Numbered from the stretch's first letter, positions 17,128 through 31,647 are shown. The stretch is DNA of 63,238 nt from Methylobacterium thuringiense (GCF_022179645.1 NZ_BPRA01000035.1:1-63238); one strand, 5' to 3'. The notes: generated by a model not told the origin, from the sequence alone. A program made the numbers and translations.

Positions 17128-18327
17128 TCGCGCTGGCACCGCCGTGCGATTCTCGTGTCGGTCGTCGGGCTTGCCGCGTCCGTCGGAAACCGCCGCGCGC
17201 TCGCAGCCGCCGACCCCGACTTCCGCGCCTTCCTCGACGCTCTCCGCCCCGACGCCCAGGCCCGCGGCATCTCGCAAACGACCTTTGACGCCGCGTTCCG
17301 CGACGTCACTGCCCCAGACCCCGACGTCATCGGGCGCACGAAGAAGCAGAGCGAGTTCAGCCGGCCGGTCTGGGAGTATCTCGTCGGCGCAATCTCGCCC
17401 GGGCGGCTCGACCGCGGGCGGGCGCATGCCGCACGGCTCGCGGAGACGCTCGCGAAAATCGAAAAGAACTACGGCGTGCCGCGCTGGGTCATGCTCGCGT
17501 TCTGGGGCATCGAATCGGATTTCGGCACGAGCCCCGGCACTTTGCCGGTGGTGCGGGCGCTGGCGAGCCTCGCCTATGCACGGCACCGCGGCGATATCTT
17601 CCGGGCCGAAATCCTGGCGGCCCTGGAGATCCTGGAGCGGGGGGACATCACGCCCGACAGGATGAAGGGCTCCTGGGCCGGGGCCATGGGGCAGGTGCAG
17701 TTCCTGCCCTCGGTGTTCCTGACATACGCGGTCGATTTCGACGGCGACGGGCATCGCGACATCTGGGGCTCGCAGGCCGATTCGCTGGCCTCGATCGGGC
17801 ATTATCTGAAAGAGATCGGCTGGAACCCGGCCTATTCCTGGGGCTACGAGGTGCGGCTGCCGCCGGATTTCGACCTGAGCCGCTACAAGGGCGACTTTTC
17901 GGATTTTGGCCGGCGCGGCGTCAAGCGGACCGACGGCAAGGCGTGGCCGGCGAACGGCACCGGTTCGCTGTTCCTGCCCGGCGGCCTCGGCGGGCCGGTG
18001 TTTCTGATCACCGACAATTTCGAGGTGATCCGAGTCTACAACACCAGCGATTCCTACGCCCTTGCCGTCGGCCACCTCGCCGACCGGCTCTCCGGCGCAC
18101 CGGCGCTCGCCGCCCCTTGGCCGAGCGGCGCGGCCCGGCTCGACAACGCGGGGTTGAAGTCGCTGCAGGAGGGGCTTGCGGCCGGCGGATTCTACAGCGG
18201 CGAGTTCGACGGCCGGGCCGGCCCGAAACTGCGCGAGGCCGTGCGGCAGTACCAGATCCGGGCCGGGCTGCCGGCCGACGGTTACGCGGGGCCGGCGCTG
18301 CTGGCGCACGTGGCTGGACGGCGCTGA
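17065..18327 (+). CDS. lytic murein transglycosylase, MltB type with peptidoglycan-binding domain
   Basis: Periplasmic enzyme that cleaves glycan strands to 1,6-anhydro-muropeptides. After a basic, hydrophobic signal region (RWHRRAILVSVVGLAASV) comes the SLT/MltB domain with the catalytic glutamate in LAFWGIESDFGTSPG, the block SWAGAMGQVQFLPSVFLTYA and YSWGYEVRLPPDFD. The last 60 residues (about 360-420) are a PG_binding_1 domain (LQEGLAAGGFYSGEFDGRAG). The start is uncertain. ATG 17065 is used, but ATG 16921 overlapping the galE stop is in frame, and both put repeat-derived sequence ahead of the signal peptide. No start codon sits exactly at the signal peptide. Confidence 0.88.
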   Translation: MLLPSPDPLRGPPSPAEGGGESRWHRRAILVSVVGLAASVGNRRALAAADPDFRAFLDALRPDAQARGISQTTFDAAFRDVTAPDPDVIGRTKKQSEFSRPVWEYLVGAISPGRLDRGRAHAARLAETLAKIEKNYGVPRWVMLAFWGIESDFGTSPGTLPVVRALASLAYARHRGDIFRAEILAALEILERGDITPDRMKGSWAGAMGQVQFLPSVFLTYAVDFDGDGHRDIWGSQADSLASIGHYLKEIGWNPAYSWGYEVRLPPDFDLSRYKGDFSDFGRRGVKRTDGKAWPANGTGSLFLPGGLGGPVFLITDNFEVIRVYNTSDSYALAVGHLADRLSGAPALAAPWPSGAARLDNAGLKSLQEGLAAGGFYSGEFDGRAGPKLREAVRQYQIRAGLPADGYAGPALLAHVAGRR

Positions 18328-18449
18328 GCCGCCGTTTCGGCCCCCGTGTTCGACACGGTGCGCATCTGGGTTATCATCCTGGCGATCACCGTGACGATCT
18401 CAGGCAGCATGCGCCGGCCTTCCTTCGGCGCAGCAGAACGGGCAGCCGT

Positions 18450-19814
18450 ATGGCCTTCTCACCGAGGCATCTCGCGACCGTCGCGCTCCTCGCAGCCGCG
18501 GCATTTCTGACGCCCGTGCAAGGGGTCCGGGCGCAGTGGGGCGACAGCTACGACGCGCCGCGCGACCCGTATTACGCGCCGCGCCGCCGCGCCGTCCGCG
18601 AAGACCGCCGCTACGCTCCCCCGCAGGAGGCTCCGCGCCAGTTCTACTGGCCCTGGGAGGACCGCCCGCAGCAGCAGGTCCAGCCGAATCGTGAAGTCGC
18701 GCCAAGGACTTACAGTCGGCCTGCGCGTCCGCGTCCGCCCTCCGTCGGGTCGAGCGGACAGGAGGCTCCCGTCGCCCGCAAGCGCACGCCCAGCCCCGCG
18801 CCCAGCGTCGCCAAGCCACTCCCGCCGGCTCCCGCGAAAACCGCCCCCACCGTCCAGGTCGCGGTCTTCGGCGACTCTCTCGCCTCCTATCTTTCCAAGG
18901 GCTTGGACGACGTTTTTCGCGACAACGCCGACGTCGCGGTGATCGACCGCTCGCGCGGCGACAGCGGCATCGTGCGCAAGGACGTCGTCGATTGGGCCAA
19001 GGCGGCCGACGACTATCTCAACGCCAACCCGAAGACCGCCTACGGCCTCTTCATGGTCGGCGTAAATGACCGGCAGGCTATCCGCGAGGGCGGAGAAAGC
19101 TTCGAGCCGCTGAGCGACAAGTGGCGCGAAATCTATGCCGCCCGGGTCGATGCCGTCGCCAAGGTCTTTACCGACCATAAGGTCCCACTGATCTGGGTGA
19201 GCGTGCCGCCCGTACGGTTCGAGCTGCTCACCAAGGACTTGGCGACCATCAACGACATCGCGCGCGAGCGCATCCAGAGGGCCGGGCAGACCTATGTCGA
19301 CATCTGGCCGGGCTTCGTCGACGACCGCAACCGCTACACCGCGACCGGCCCCGACCTCGACGGCCAGCGCGCCACCCTGCGCACCGCCGACGGCATCCAC
19401 TTCACCAATCCCGGCGCCCGCAAGGTCGCCCACTTCGCCGATCTCGAGCTGAAGCGCATGATGGGCGCCAACGGCACGCTGCCCGTCGAGCCGCCCGCCG
19501 TCGCTGCGGTCCCCTCCGGGGCTCCCCTCGAATCCGGGCCAAGTCTCGACGACAGCTCGACAATCGACCGCAAGATCACCGCGATGCTGCCGAGCCTGCC
19601 CGAGCCGCCCGGCATCCCGAGCCTGCCGGTCAAGCCCGCCTCGGGCCCGGTCGTGCCGCTCGGCCGCGCCGAGGTCTCGCCGGGTGGGACGCTGATCAGC
19701 AGCCGGCCCCGCGAAGGCGACGCCCTAGGCACGGTCGAGCGGACGATGCAGCGCGGCGCCGCCCCGCTGCCGCAACCCGGCCGCGCCGACGACTTCAAAT
19801 GGCCGCCGGGCTGA
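18450..19814 (+). CDS. secreted SGNH/GDSL hydrolase family protein (DUF459-like)
   Basis: A 454-residue exported protein. The signal peptide (MAFSPRHLATVALLAAAAFL, cleavage near VRAQ) is followed by a Pro/Arg/Tyr-rich region to about residue 125. An SGNH hydrolase domain then shows block I VAVFGDSLASYLSKG (nucleophile Ser), block III FMVGVNDRQAI and block V with the catalytic DGIHFTNPGARKVA. The C-terminal 120 residues are Pro-rich and low-complexity. Such proteins may act as esterases or O-acetyl transferases on envelope glycans. Position after galE and a lytic transglycosylase supports an envelope role, by inference. The open frame upstream of ATG 18450 overlaps the transglycosylase gene and is not used. 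Confidence 0.87.
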   Translation: MAFSPRHLATVALLAAAAFLTPVQGVRAQWGDSYDAPRDPYYAPRRRAVREDRRYAPPQEAPRQFYWPWEDRPQQQVQPNREVAPRTYSRPARPRPPSVGSSGQEAPVARKRTPSPAPSVAKPLPPAPAKTAPTVQVAVFGDSLASYLSKGLDDVFRDNADVAVIDRSRGDSGIVRKDVVDWAKAADDYLNANPKTAYGLFMVGVNDRQAIREGGESFEPLSDKWREIYAARVDAVAKVFTDHKVPLIWVSVPPVRFELLTKDLATINDIARERIQRAGQTYVDIWPGFVDDRNRYTATGPDLDGQRATLRTADGIHFTNPGARKVAHFADLELKRMMGANGTLPVEPPAVAAVPSGAPLESGPSLDDSSTIDRKITAMLPSLPEPPGIPSLPVKPASGPVVPLGRAEVSPGGTLISSRPREGDALGTVERTMQRGAAPLPQPGRADDFKWPPG

Positions 19815-19847
19815 TTTTTTGAGGTTTCTTCGAGGGATCAATGAGAC

Positions 19848-19876
19848 AGCCGGTCCTGCGAAGCGCCGGACCGGCT
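19848..19876. terminator. candidate bidirectional hairpin between convergent genes
   Basis: AGCCGGTCC (19848-19856) pairs with GGACCGGCT (19868-19876), a perfect 9-bp stem with an 11-nt loop, in the 69-nt gap between the SGNH hydrolase and gltD. Neither side has a good T tract, so termination strength is uncertain. A T6 run lies just upstream at 19815-19820. Confidence 0.45.
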
Positions 19877-19883
19877 TGAGACT

Positions 19884-21317
19884 TCAGCGCGGCAGGACGC
19901 TCTCGCCCATCAGCGCCTCGTCGATCGAGCGCGCCGCCTGACGCCCTTCGCGGATCGCCCAGACCACCAGGGACTGTCCGCGCCGCATGTCGCCGGCCGA
20001 GTAGATCTTGGGCTGTGAGGTCCGGTAGTCCTCCTCGTTCGCCAGCACGTTGCCGCGCTTGTCGAGGGTGACGCCGGAATCCGCGACCATGCCCTTGTGC
20101 AGCGGGCTCGCGAAACCGATTGCCATGAACACGAGGTCGGCCGGCAGTACGAACTCGCTGCCAGGGATTGGCTGACGCTTGTCGTCGACCCGAGCGCAGA
20201 CGACGCCGGTGAGGCGACCCTTGCGGTTGCCTTCGAGCCGCAGGGTAGCAGCCTGGAACTCGCGCTCGGCGCCCTCGGCTTGCGAGGACGAGGTCCGCAT
20301 CTTCGTCGGCCAATATGGCCAGACGGTCAGCTTGTCCTCGCGCTCGGGCGGACGCGGGCGGATGTCGAGCTGCGTCACCGAAAGTGCGCCCTGGCGGAAA
20401 GCCGTGCCCACGCAATCGGATGCGGTGTCGCCGCCGCCGATCACGACGACGTTCTTGCTGGCGGCCAGGATCGGCAATTCGCCGTTGCCGGGCATCGGCT
20501 CGGCGCCCACGCGCCGGTTCGATTGGACGAGGTAGGGCATGGCGTAGTGCACGCCTTCGAGCTCCTGGCCGGGAAGCTGCGGGTTGCGCGGCTCCTCGGC
20601 CCCACCGCAGAACAGCACGGCGTCGAACTCGGCCGTCAGCTCCTCGACCGATTTATCGACGCCGACATTGACCTTGTAGTGGAAGACGACCCCCTCGGCC
20701 TCCATCTGCTTCACGCGCCGGTCGATGTGGCGCTTCTCCATCTTGAAGTCGGGGATGCCGTAACGGAGCAGGCCGCCGGCCTTCGGCTCGCGCTCGAATA
20801 GATGGGTGTCGTGGCCGACCCGGGCGAGCTGCTGGGCGGCCGCCATGCCGGCGGGACCGGAGCCGATCACGGCGACGCGCTTGCCGGTGCGGATGGCGGA
20901 TGGCTCGGGCTTCACCCAGCCGTTGTTCCAGGCCCGGTCCGCGATCGCCTGCTCGATGGTCTTGATCGCCACCGGCTGGTTTTCGAGGTTCAGCGTGCAG
21001 GCCTCTTCGCAGGGTGCGGGGCAGACGCGACCGGTGAATTCCGGGAAGTTGTTGGTGGAGTGCAGGTTGCGCGCGGCCTCCTCCCAGTCGGACTGGAAGA
21101 CGAGGTCGTTCCAGTCCGGGATCTGGTTGTGGACCGGACAGCCGGTGGGGCCGTGGCAGAACGGAATGCCGCAATCCATGCAGCGCGCCGCCTGCTTGGC
21201 GAGATCGTGCTCGTCGAGCGGCAGCGTGAACTCGCGGAAGTGGCGAACACGGTCGGCGGCGAGCTGATACTTCTGCTCCTGCCGGTCGTATTCGAGGAAA
21301 CCCGTGACCTTGCCCAT
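19884..21317 (-). CDS. gltD: glutamate synthase small (beta) subunit
   Basis: NADPH-oxidising subunit of glutamate synthase, passing electrons through FAD and Fe-S centres to the large subunit. It is 477 residues. The N-terminal cysteine block ([20 protein letters not shown], then [15 protein letters not shown]) is the Fe-S region. Two dinucleotide folds follow: FAD site [20 protein letters not shown] and NADPH site [20 protein letters not shown]. It lies 101 nt after gltB on the same strand, so the two subunits form an operon for ammonium assimilation. Confidence 0.97.
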   Translation of the reverse strand: MGKVTGFLEYDRQEQKYQLAADRVRHFREFTLPLDEHDLAKQAARCMDCGIPFCHGPTGCPVHNQIPDWNDLVFQSDWEEAARNLHSTNNFPEFTGRVCPAPCEEACTLNLENQPVAIKTIEQAIADRAWNNGWVKPEPSAIRTGKRVAVIGSGPAGMAAAQQLARVGHDTHLFEREPKAGGLLRYGIPDFKMEKRHIDRRVKQMEAEGVVFHYKVNVGVDKSVEELTAEFDAVLFCGGAEEPRNPQLPGQELEGVHYAMPYLVQSNRRVGAEPMPGNGELPILAASKNVVVIGGGDTASDCVGTAFRQGALSVTQLDIRPRPPEREDKLTVWPYWPTKMRTSSSQAEGAEREFQAATLRLEGNRKGRLTGVVCARVDDKRQPIPGSEFVLPADLVFMAIGFASPLHKGMVADSGVTLDKRGNVLANEEDYRTSQPKIYSAGDMRRGQSLVVWAIREGRQAARSIDEALMGESVLPR

Positions 21318-21418
21318 CGATCAACCCTTAGCGGCCGGCATCCGCGCTGCGCGCGCGGCCTGACACGTCCGTCTTTTGCTGCAATGACGACCGGCCTTGT
21401 CCGGTCGTCTCGGTCACA

Positions 21419-26119
<4,701 letters not shown>

Positions 26120-26771
26120 CGATCCTCCGGATGCGATTCCGCTCATGTCCAATCCCGTTCTCCGATCGTCCCGCCGGATCCGGCCGGGGATGCGAGCATG
26201 TTTCGTGCCCGAACGCCATATGGCGGCCGGGAATCGTACGGTCGTCGCGATCGGGTCGGCTCGGCACTCTTGGAGGGAAGCGCCCGCAACCCGCGGGCGT
26301 CACGTCGGCGTCGTCAGCCGGCGTTCGCCCTGATCGCCGCGTCGGCAATCGGCATATCGGTTCGTTTCGACATCGCGTCGGTCACGCCAACCGCTCCTGC
26401 CCGTCTTCGGCATCCCGAGAAAAGGACAGTGTTCCTGTCCTAAAAATCGACGTTGCCAGATTTTATCGAGTCCAGCAAGAGCCCCGCCGCGCCGGCAATC
26501 ACGCTTTAGCACAAGGGTGAATCGCGCTCTCGGCCCCGGCCCGCGTCCGCATGACGCGACCGCCGCGCGACCTTGCCTGATGCCGCCGCAATCGTCCCGC
26601 ATTTCCGCCCCGATCGGCTGGTTGAAGCAGGGCAGCCGATCACAGGGGCAATGCGGGGCAACGACTCCGCTGAACGGACCGGAGGCGCTCGCGGCCGCAG
26701 GGCCCGCCTCCGGTCGAGGCCGGACGGGATCGCTCCGGGGGCCAAAAATCTGGGGGCCAGAGAGAAGCCAC
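26120..26771. other. gltB upstream intergenic region
   Basis: About 650 nt between the divergent gltB and a secreted-protein gene, without a supportable gene. Open frames here have the Arg/Pro-rich composition of shadows. The stretch around 26420-26480 is AT-richer than the surroundings and includes the inverted repeat at 26423-26441. Near the right end the octamer GGGGGCCA occurs twice (26737-26744 and 26752-26759), 15 nt apart and shortly before the downstream start at 26772. The gltB promoter should lie on the left side. Confidence 0.45.
26423..26441. promoter_or_regulatory. inverted repeat in the gltB upstream region
   Basis: AGGACAG (26423-26429) and CTGTCCT (26435-26441) form perfect 7-bp arms around TGTTC, flanked on the right by TAAAAAT. 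The place (about 300 nt before gltB) and AT-rich flank suit an operator or promoter element. No regulator is identified, and it could also fold as a small hairpin. Confidence 0.3.
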
Positions 26772-27806
26772 ATGGCATCCATGCGCCGAACACACCCGTC
26801 CCATTCCAATTCTCGACGCGTCCGCTGCGCGCTGCTCGGATCGGCGGTTCTCTCGCTCGTCGCCGCGAGCGACGCTTCCGCGCAGTTCGCCTACGGCTAC
26901 ATGCGCACCTATCCTGGGCCGGCCTTCGAGGACGATCCGCCGCCGATCCCCCCGCGCGCCGTCGTCTATCGGCTGCAGGATCGCGGCTTCACCGAGATCG
27001 CTCGGCCGCGCTTCGACGGACGCGCCTATGTCGTCGAGGCGACCAACCCGGCGGGCAGCCGCGTCCGGCTGTTCGTCGATGCCCGCGAGGGCGGCATCGT
27101 CGGCCGCGAGCGTCTCGATACGCCCTACTATCCCTCCGCTCGCGTCGCCCGGTCCGCTCCCGGTTATGGCTGGACCGAGGAGGATGTGGCGCCGCGCCGT
27201 GGCAGCCGAGCTCCGGAAGGCCTGCTGCCACCGGGTGACATCCCGCTGCCGCGGCCCTCGCTCCATGCCGAGATCGAGCGCGCTCCGGGCCTCCCGTCGC
27301 GACCGGGCGCCACTGAGGGCGGCACGTTCGGCGTGAACCCGGATGGCAGGGCGGGCCTGCGGGGCGAGACGGCCAAGGGCGACAGGGCCCGGGCTCCCGC
27401 GCCCCAGCGCAAAACCGCCAAGCTGACGCCGCCGGTCAAGCCCGTCGCGCCGAGCGTCTCGCCCGAAGCGCCGCTTCCGCAGACGACGCCTTCCGAGCCG
27501 GCCGCCGCCAAGGCGCCGGAGACGGCCAAGGCGCCTGACGCCGCGAAGGTGGTCGCACCCGAGGTGACGAAGGCGGAGCCTGCTGCGATGACGCCGGCCG
27601 CGAACCGGCCTGCCGCTGCCGAGAAGGCCGCAAGCGACAAGCCGGCCGAGGAGAAGCGCGCGGACAAGGCGTCCGCCGCAAAGGACGGTGCGAATCAGGG
27701 CTGGCAGGACCCGCCGGCATCCGAGCCGAAGCGCAACGTCCGCGTCATCGGCGGTACGATCGTCGTGCCCGGCGGCGGCGAGGCCGCACCCGCCGTCGCG
27801 AACTGA
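26772..27806 (+). CDS. secreted Ala/Pro/Lys-rich hypothetical protein
   Basis: A 344-residue exported protein of unknown role. The signal peptide runs from MASMRRTHPS through ALLGSAVLSLVAASDASAQ. The first 100 mature residues have a compact, conserved-looking region (YRLQDRGFTEIARPRFDGRA, then VEATNPAGSRVRLFVDAREG), which resembles small periplasmic PepSY-like units and is the only part likely to fold. From about residue 150 on it is low-complexity, rich in Ala, Pro, Lys and Glu, ending in NVRVIGGTIVVPGG. The frame stays open upstream to 26517, but that part lacks a ribosome site and looks non-coding. Convergent with fdhD. Confidence 0.75.
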   Translation: MASMRRTHPSHSNSRRVRCALLGSAVLSLVAASDASAQFAYGYMRTYPGPAFEDDPPPIPPRAVVYRLQDRGFTEIARPRFDGRAYVVEATNPAGSRVRLFVDAREGGIVGRERLDTPYYPSARVARSAPGYGWTEEDVAPRRGSRAPEGLLPPGDIPLPRPSLHAEIERAPGLPSRPGATEGGTFGVNPDGRAGLRGETAKGDRARAPAPQRKTAKLTPPVKPVAPSVSPEAPLPQTTPSEPAAAKAPETAKAPDAAKVVAPEVTKAEPAAMTPAANRPAAAEKAASDKPAEEKRADKASAAKDGANQGWQDPPASEPKRNVRVIGGTIVVPGGGEAAPAVAN

Positions 27807-27849
27807 GTCTTCCGGGTTTTTGGGAGAAGACGCCGCGCCGGCTGCCTTG

Positions 27850-28692
27850 TCAGGTGCCGAGCACAAGACGCTCCCGTCCCGCGAACACCGTGAGCGTGTC
27901 GGAGCGGGCGATGGCGCAGAGCGTCATATCGTGAAGCCGGGCGCGCTCGATCGCCAGCGAGGTCGGCGCGGAGATCGCTACGATCACGGAGGCGCCGTAG
28001 GTGGCCGCCTTCTCCACCATCTCGAACGAGCACCGGCTGGTGATGACGAGGAAGCCCTGGTCGGCGTCCTCGCCCGCCCGCATCAGGGCGCCGATCAGCT
28101 TGTCCAACGCATTGTGCCGGCCGACGTCTTCGCGGACCGCGACGAGCGAGCCGTCGAGACGGGCCCAGGCCGCGGCGTGCACGGCGCGCGTCTCCCGACC
28201 GAGGGTTTGTTCGGCGTGGAGACCGTCGAGCGCCGTTTTGATCGCCGCAACCGCGACGTCCGGCCCCTTGCCGCTGCGCGGCGCGGCCAACGGGAGCGCG
28301 GCGAGATCCTCGATGCCGCAGACGCCGCAGCCGGTCCGGCCGCTGATGGCGCGCTTACGGGCGAGGTGCTCGCGCAGCCGCCCCGGCGCGAGATCGACCA
28401 GCAGGCGCAGGCCGTCTTCGCCGGACTCGACCGTCGCCGAACGGATTTCCGCGGCGCTCTCGACGATGCCCTCCGTCAGGCTGAAGCCGTAGGCGAAATC
28501 CGCGAGGTCGGCGGGCGTCGTCATCATCACCGCGTAGGGCACGCTGCCGTAGACGACGTTTACCGGCGTCTCGACGGCCAACGACCGGTTGTCGGCGCGC
28601 GGGACGGCATCGTCATAGGCAATGACGAGGGTCGGGACGCGTAGGCTCGTCGGAGGCTCGGACTGCAGGGTCTCCGTCTCGCTCGATTGCAT
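27850..28692 (-). CDS. fdhD: formate dehydrogenase accessory sulfurtransferase FdhD
   Basis: Passes sulfur from a cysteine desulfurase to the molybdenum/tungsten bis-MGD cofactor of formate dehydrogenase; without it the enzyme is inactive. It is 280 residues. The functional CxxC motif is Cys122 and Cys125 in SGRTGCGVCGIEDL. Other family blocks are YGFSLTEGI, REDVGRHNALDKLIGA and the TSRCSFEMVEKAA segment. It is about 13 kb from the formate dehydrogenase genes, on the same strand but clearly a separate unit. It may also serve other formate dehydrogenases elsewhere in the genome. Confidence 0.95.
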   Translation of the reverse strand: MQSSETETLQSEPPTSLRVPTLVIAYDDAVPRADNRSLAVETPVNVVYGSVPYAVMMTTPADLADFAYGFSLTEGIVESAAEIRSATVESGEDGLRLLVDLAPGRLREHLARKRAISGRTGCGVCGIEDLAALPLAAPRSGKGPDVAVAAIKTALDGLHAEQTLGRETRAVHAAAWARLDGSLVAVREDVGRHNALDKLIGALMRAGEDADQGFLVITSRCSFEMVEKAATYGASVIVAISAPTSLAIERARLHDMTLCAIARSDTLTVFAGRERLVLGT

Positions 28693-28977
28693 CGCGAAAC
28701 CTTCGCACTCTCAGGTGGTGAGCCGCAGCAAAAATGGCCGCCGACGTCCAAAAGGGCCCGCTTCATCCGCCGCCAGACATGCGTCAAACGGAGCCGTGCG
28801 ACGCTCTTGGCGGTTGCGTGATTGTGATCAGTATGGTTCTATGTCGCCGTCCATCAGTCTCGCGATGAGAGCCGAACACGGCTGTTGCGCCTCGACCGGA
28901 CCTCGGCACCGCACCGACGCTATCTGCGAACGTGCGGTAACGAAATCAAGACAATAACGGGGAGCCACGAGAGGCAC

Positions 28978-29817
28978 ATGCGGACGGTGCAGGCGAAACA
29001 TCGGTCTCAATGGGGGCTTGCCGCGATCGGCGCCCTCCTCGTCACGTCCACCGCCGCCTTCGCGGCGGAGCCCGGCGTTCCCGTGCCGTGGCAGATGGGC
29101 CGGCAGACGCCGGTGACGGCCGAGGCTCTCGATCTCATGAACTTCGAGCACGTGCTGCACTGGCTCGCCTTCGCCATCTCGCTCTTCGTGCTCGGGCTGC
29201 TTCTCTACTGCGTCTACCGCTTCAACGAGAAGGCCAACCCGACGCCGTCGCGCACGACGCACAACACCGCGATCGAGATCGCCTGGACCATCATCCCGGT
29301 CCTGATCCTCGTCGGCGTTGCGATTCCCTCGTTCCGCACCCTGCGCACGCAGCTGATCATCCCCACCGCCGACGTGACCGTGAAGGCCACCGGCCACGCC
29401 TGGTACTGGTCCTACGACTATCCGAAGGCCGGCGAAGACGGCGGCTTCACCTTCGACGCCAACATCGATGAAGAGAAGGAGCCGAAGCTGCTCCAGACCG
29501 ACAACGAGATGGTCGTCCCGGTGAACAAGGTCGTGAAGGTCCAGGTGACCTCGACCGACGTGATCCACTCCTGGGCGATGCCGTCCTTCGGCGGCAAGGT
29601 CGACGCCATCCCCGGCCGCCTGAACGAACTGTGGTTCAAGGCCGACCGCGAGGGCGTCTATCACGGCCAGTGCTCGGAGCTCTGCGGCATGCGTCATGCC
29701 TACATGCCGATCGTCGTGAAGGTGGTCAGCGATCAGGCCTATGCCGAGTGGCTGAAGGAAGCCAAGACCAAGTTCGCCGCGATCGACGACGGCTCGAAGC
29801 TCGCCGCGGCCAAGTGA
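28978..29817 (+). CDS. ctaC: cytochrome c oxidase subunit II
   Basis: Receives electrons from cytochrome c at its binuclear CuA centre. It is 279 residues from ATG 28978, preceded by a GGGGAG site. The signal peptide (about 1-30, ending AAFAAEPG) is followed by two transmembrane helices (about 58-78 and 100-120). A periplasmic cupredoxin domain has the CuA ligands in HGQCSELCGMRHAYM and the upstream histidine in TDVIHSWAMPSFG. First gene of the oxidase cluster. The frame upstream to 28885 is leader. Confidence 0.96.
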   Translation: MRTVQAKHRSQWGLAAIGALLVTSTAAFAAEPGVPVPWQMGRQTPVTAEALDLMNFEHVLHWLAFAISLFVLGLLLYCVYRFNEKANPTPSRTTHNTAIEIAWTIIPVLILVGVAIPSFRTLRTQLIIPTADVTVKATGHAWYWSYDYPKAGEDGGFTFDANIDEEKEPKLLQTDNEMVVPVNKVVKVQVTSTDVIHSWAMPSFGGKVDAIPGRLNELWFKADREGVYHGQCSELCGMRHAYMPIVVKVVSDQAYAEWLKEAKTKFAAIDDGSKLAAAK

Positions 29818-29895
29818 GGCCGCTCGCGGGACGGGCCTCGCCCTGTCCCGCTCCTTTCGCCTGATCACACGATACCCGAGTTAAGGTCAGCATCG

Positions 29896-31521
29896 ATGGC
29901 AACCGCCGCAGCACATGCCGGGCATGATGCCCACGACGATCACAAGCCGTCCTTCTTCGCCCGTTGGTTCCTCTCGACGAACCACAAGGACATCGGCACC
30001 CTCTACCTGCTGTTCGCGTTCTTCGCGGGCTGCATCGGCGCATTCCTCTCCTTCGGTATCCGGATGGAGATGGAAGAGCCGGGCCTCCAGTACTTCACCA
30101 ACCCGCAGACCTATAACGTCTTCGTCACGGGTCACGGCCTCATCATGGTGTTCTTCATGGTGATGCCGGCGCTGATCGGCGGCTTCGGCAACTGGTTCGT
30201 GCCCCTCATGATCGGCGCGCCGGACATGGCGTTCCCGCGCATGAACAACATCTCGTTCTGGCTCACCGTCGCCGGCTTCTGCAGCCTGATCTGCTCCCTC
30301 TTCGTCGAGGGCGCGCCGGGTGCGAGCGGTGCTGGTACGGGCTGGACCGTCTATCCGCCGCTGTCGGCCTCGGGCCATCCCGGCCCCGCCGTCGACTTCG
30401 CGATCTTCTCGCTGCACCTCGCCGGTGCCGGCTCGATCCTCGGCGCGATCAACTTCATCACGACGATCCTCAACATGCGCGCTCCGGGCATGACGCTGCA
30501 CAAGATGCCGCTGTTCGCCTGGGCCGAGCTCGTCACCGCGTTCCTGCTGTTGCTCTCGCTCCCGGTTCTCGCCGGCGCGATCACCATGCTGCTGACGGAC
30601 CGCAACTTCGGCACGACCTTCTTCGCCCCCGAGGGCGGCGGCGACCCGGTGCTCTACCAGCACCTGTTCTGGTTCTTCGGTCACCCCGAGGTGTACGTGA
30701 TGATCCTGCCGGCCTTCGGCATCGTCTCGCACATCATCGCGACGTTCTCGAAGAAGCCCGTGTTCGGCTACCTCGCCATGGCCTACGCCATGGTCGCCAT
30801 CGGCGTCGTCGGCTTCGTCGTGTGGGCGCACCACATGTACACCGTCGGCCTGTCGCTCCAGACTCAATCCTACTTCGTGTTCGCCACCATGGTGATCGCG
30901 GTGCCGACCGGCGTGAAGATCTTCTCCTGGATCGCGACGATGTGGGGCGGTTCGATCCGCTTCACCGCGGCGATGCACTGGGCGGTGGGCTTCATCTTCC
31001 TGTTCACGGTCGGCGGCGTCACCGGCGTCGTGCTCGCGAACTCGGCGGTCGATAAGTACCTGCACGACACCTACTACGTGGTCGCGCACTTCCACTACGT
31101 GCTCTCGCTGGGCGCCGTGTTCATCATCTTCGCCGGTGTCTACTACTGGTTCCCGAAGATGACCGGCCACGTCATCCCCGAGTGGGCCGGCAAGCTGCAC
31201 TTCTGGCTGGCCTTCATCGGCGCGAACATCCTGTTCTTCCCGATGCACTTCCTCGGCCTCGCCGGCATGCCGCGCCGCTACGCCGACTACCCGGAGGCCT
31301 TCGCCCCCTGGCACAAGGTCGCGACCTGGGGCGGGCATATCTTCGCGCTCGGCATGGTGGTGTTCTTCATCGGCGTGATCCTGGCCTTCCGCTCCAGCAA
31401 GCGCGCTGCCGCCAACCCGTGGGGCGAGGGTGCGACGACGCTGGAATGGACGCTGTCCTCGCCGCCGCCCTTCCACCAGTACGAGACGCTGCCCCGGATC
31501 GTCGACGAGCCGGCCCACTAA
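29896..31521 (+). CDS. ctaD: cytochrome c oxidase subunit I (aa3-type)
   Basis: Catalytic subunit of the heme-copper oxidase, reducing oxygen and pumping protons. It is 541 residues with twelve predicted membrane helices. Key sites: heme a ligand in [13 protein letters not shown], the proton D-channel segment around [15 protein letters not shown], the CuB histidine and cross-linked Tyr in [16 protein letters not shown], two further CuB histidines in WAHHMYTVG, and the heme a3/a histidines in [12 protein letters not shown]. The motifs and neighbours make it an A-type aa3 cytochrome c oxidase, not a cbb3 or quinol oxidase. It follows ctaC by 78 nt. Confidence 0.98.
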   Translation: MATAAAHAGHDAHDDHKPSFFARWFLSTNHKDIGTLYLLFAFFAGCIGAFLSFGIRMEMEEPGLQYFTNPQTYNVFVTGHGLIMVFFMVMPALIGGFGNWFVPLMIGAPDMAFPRMNNISFWLTVAGFCSLICSLFVEGAPGASGAGTGWTVYPPLSASGHPGPAVDFAIFSLHLAGAGSILGAINFITTILNMRAPGMTLHKMPLFAWAELVTAFLLLLSLPVLAGAITMLLTDRNFGTTFFAPEGGGDPVLYQHLFWFFGHPEVYVMILPAFGIVSHIIATFSKKPVFGYLAMAYAMVAIGVVGFVVWAHHMYTVGLSLQTQSYFVFATMVIAVPTGVKIFSWIATMWGGSIRFTAAMHWAVGFIFLFTVGGVTGVVLANSAVDKYLHDTYYVVAHFHYVLSLGAVFIIFAGVYYWFPKMTGHVIPEWAGKLHFWLAFIGANILFFPMHFLGLAGMPRRYADYPEAFAPWHKVATWGGHIFALGMVVFFIGVILAFRSSKRAAANPWGEGATTLEWTLSSPPPFHQYETLPRIVDEPAH

Positions 31522-31548
31522 GGCCCTACTCCCGACACCGAGACGATC

Positions 31549-31579
31549 GCGAGGACCGCTCCGGCGGTCCTCGCTCTTT
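31549..31579 (+). terminator. intrinsic-type hairpin between ctaD and ctaB
   Basis: GCGAGGACCGC (31549-31559), loop TCCG, GCGGTCCTCGC (31564-31574), followed by TCTTT. Perfect 11-bp stem starting 28 nt after the ctaD stop. It probably reduces transcription of the assembly genes relative to ctaC-ctaD, or protects the upstream mRNA 3' end. Confidence 0.75.
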
Positions 31580-31647
31580 CCCGGAGGCCACGGCCCAAGA
31601 GCCAGGCCTCCCGGAAAGGGCGATGCGACGGTACCGACCGCGCAGGC

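Noticed and set aside
26517-26771. 85-codon N-terminal extension of the secreted Ala/Pro-rich protein
   Set aside because: It would bury the signal peptide, it lacks a ribosome binding site, and its composition is not protein-like.
28693-28977. CRP/FNR-type box before ctaC (near TTGTGATCAGT, about 28826)
   Set aside because: Only one half-site agrees; the second half is not recognisable.
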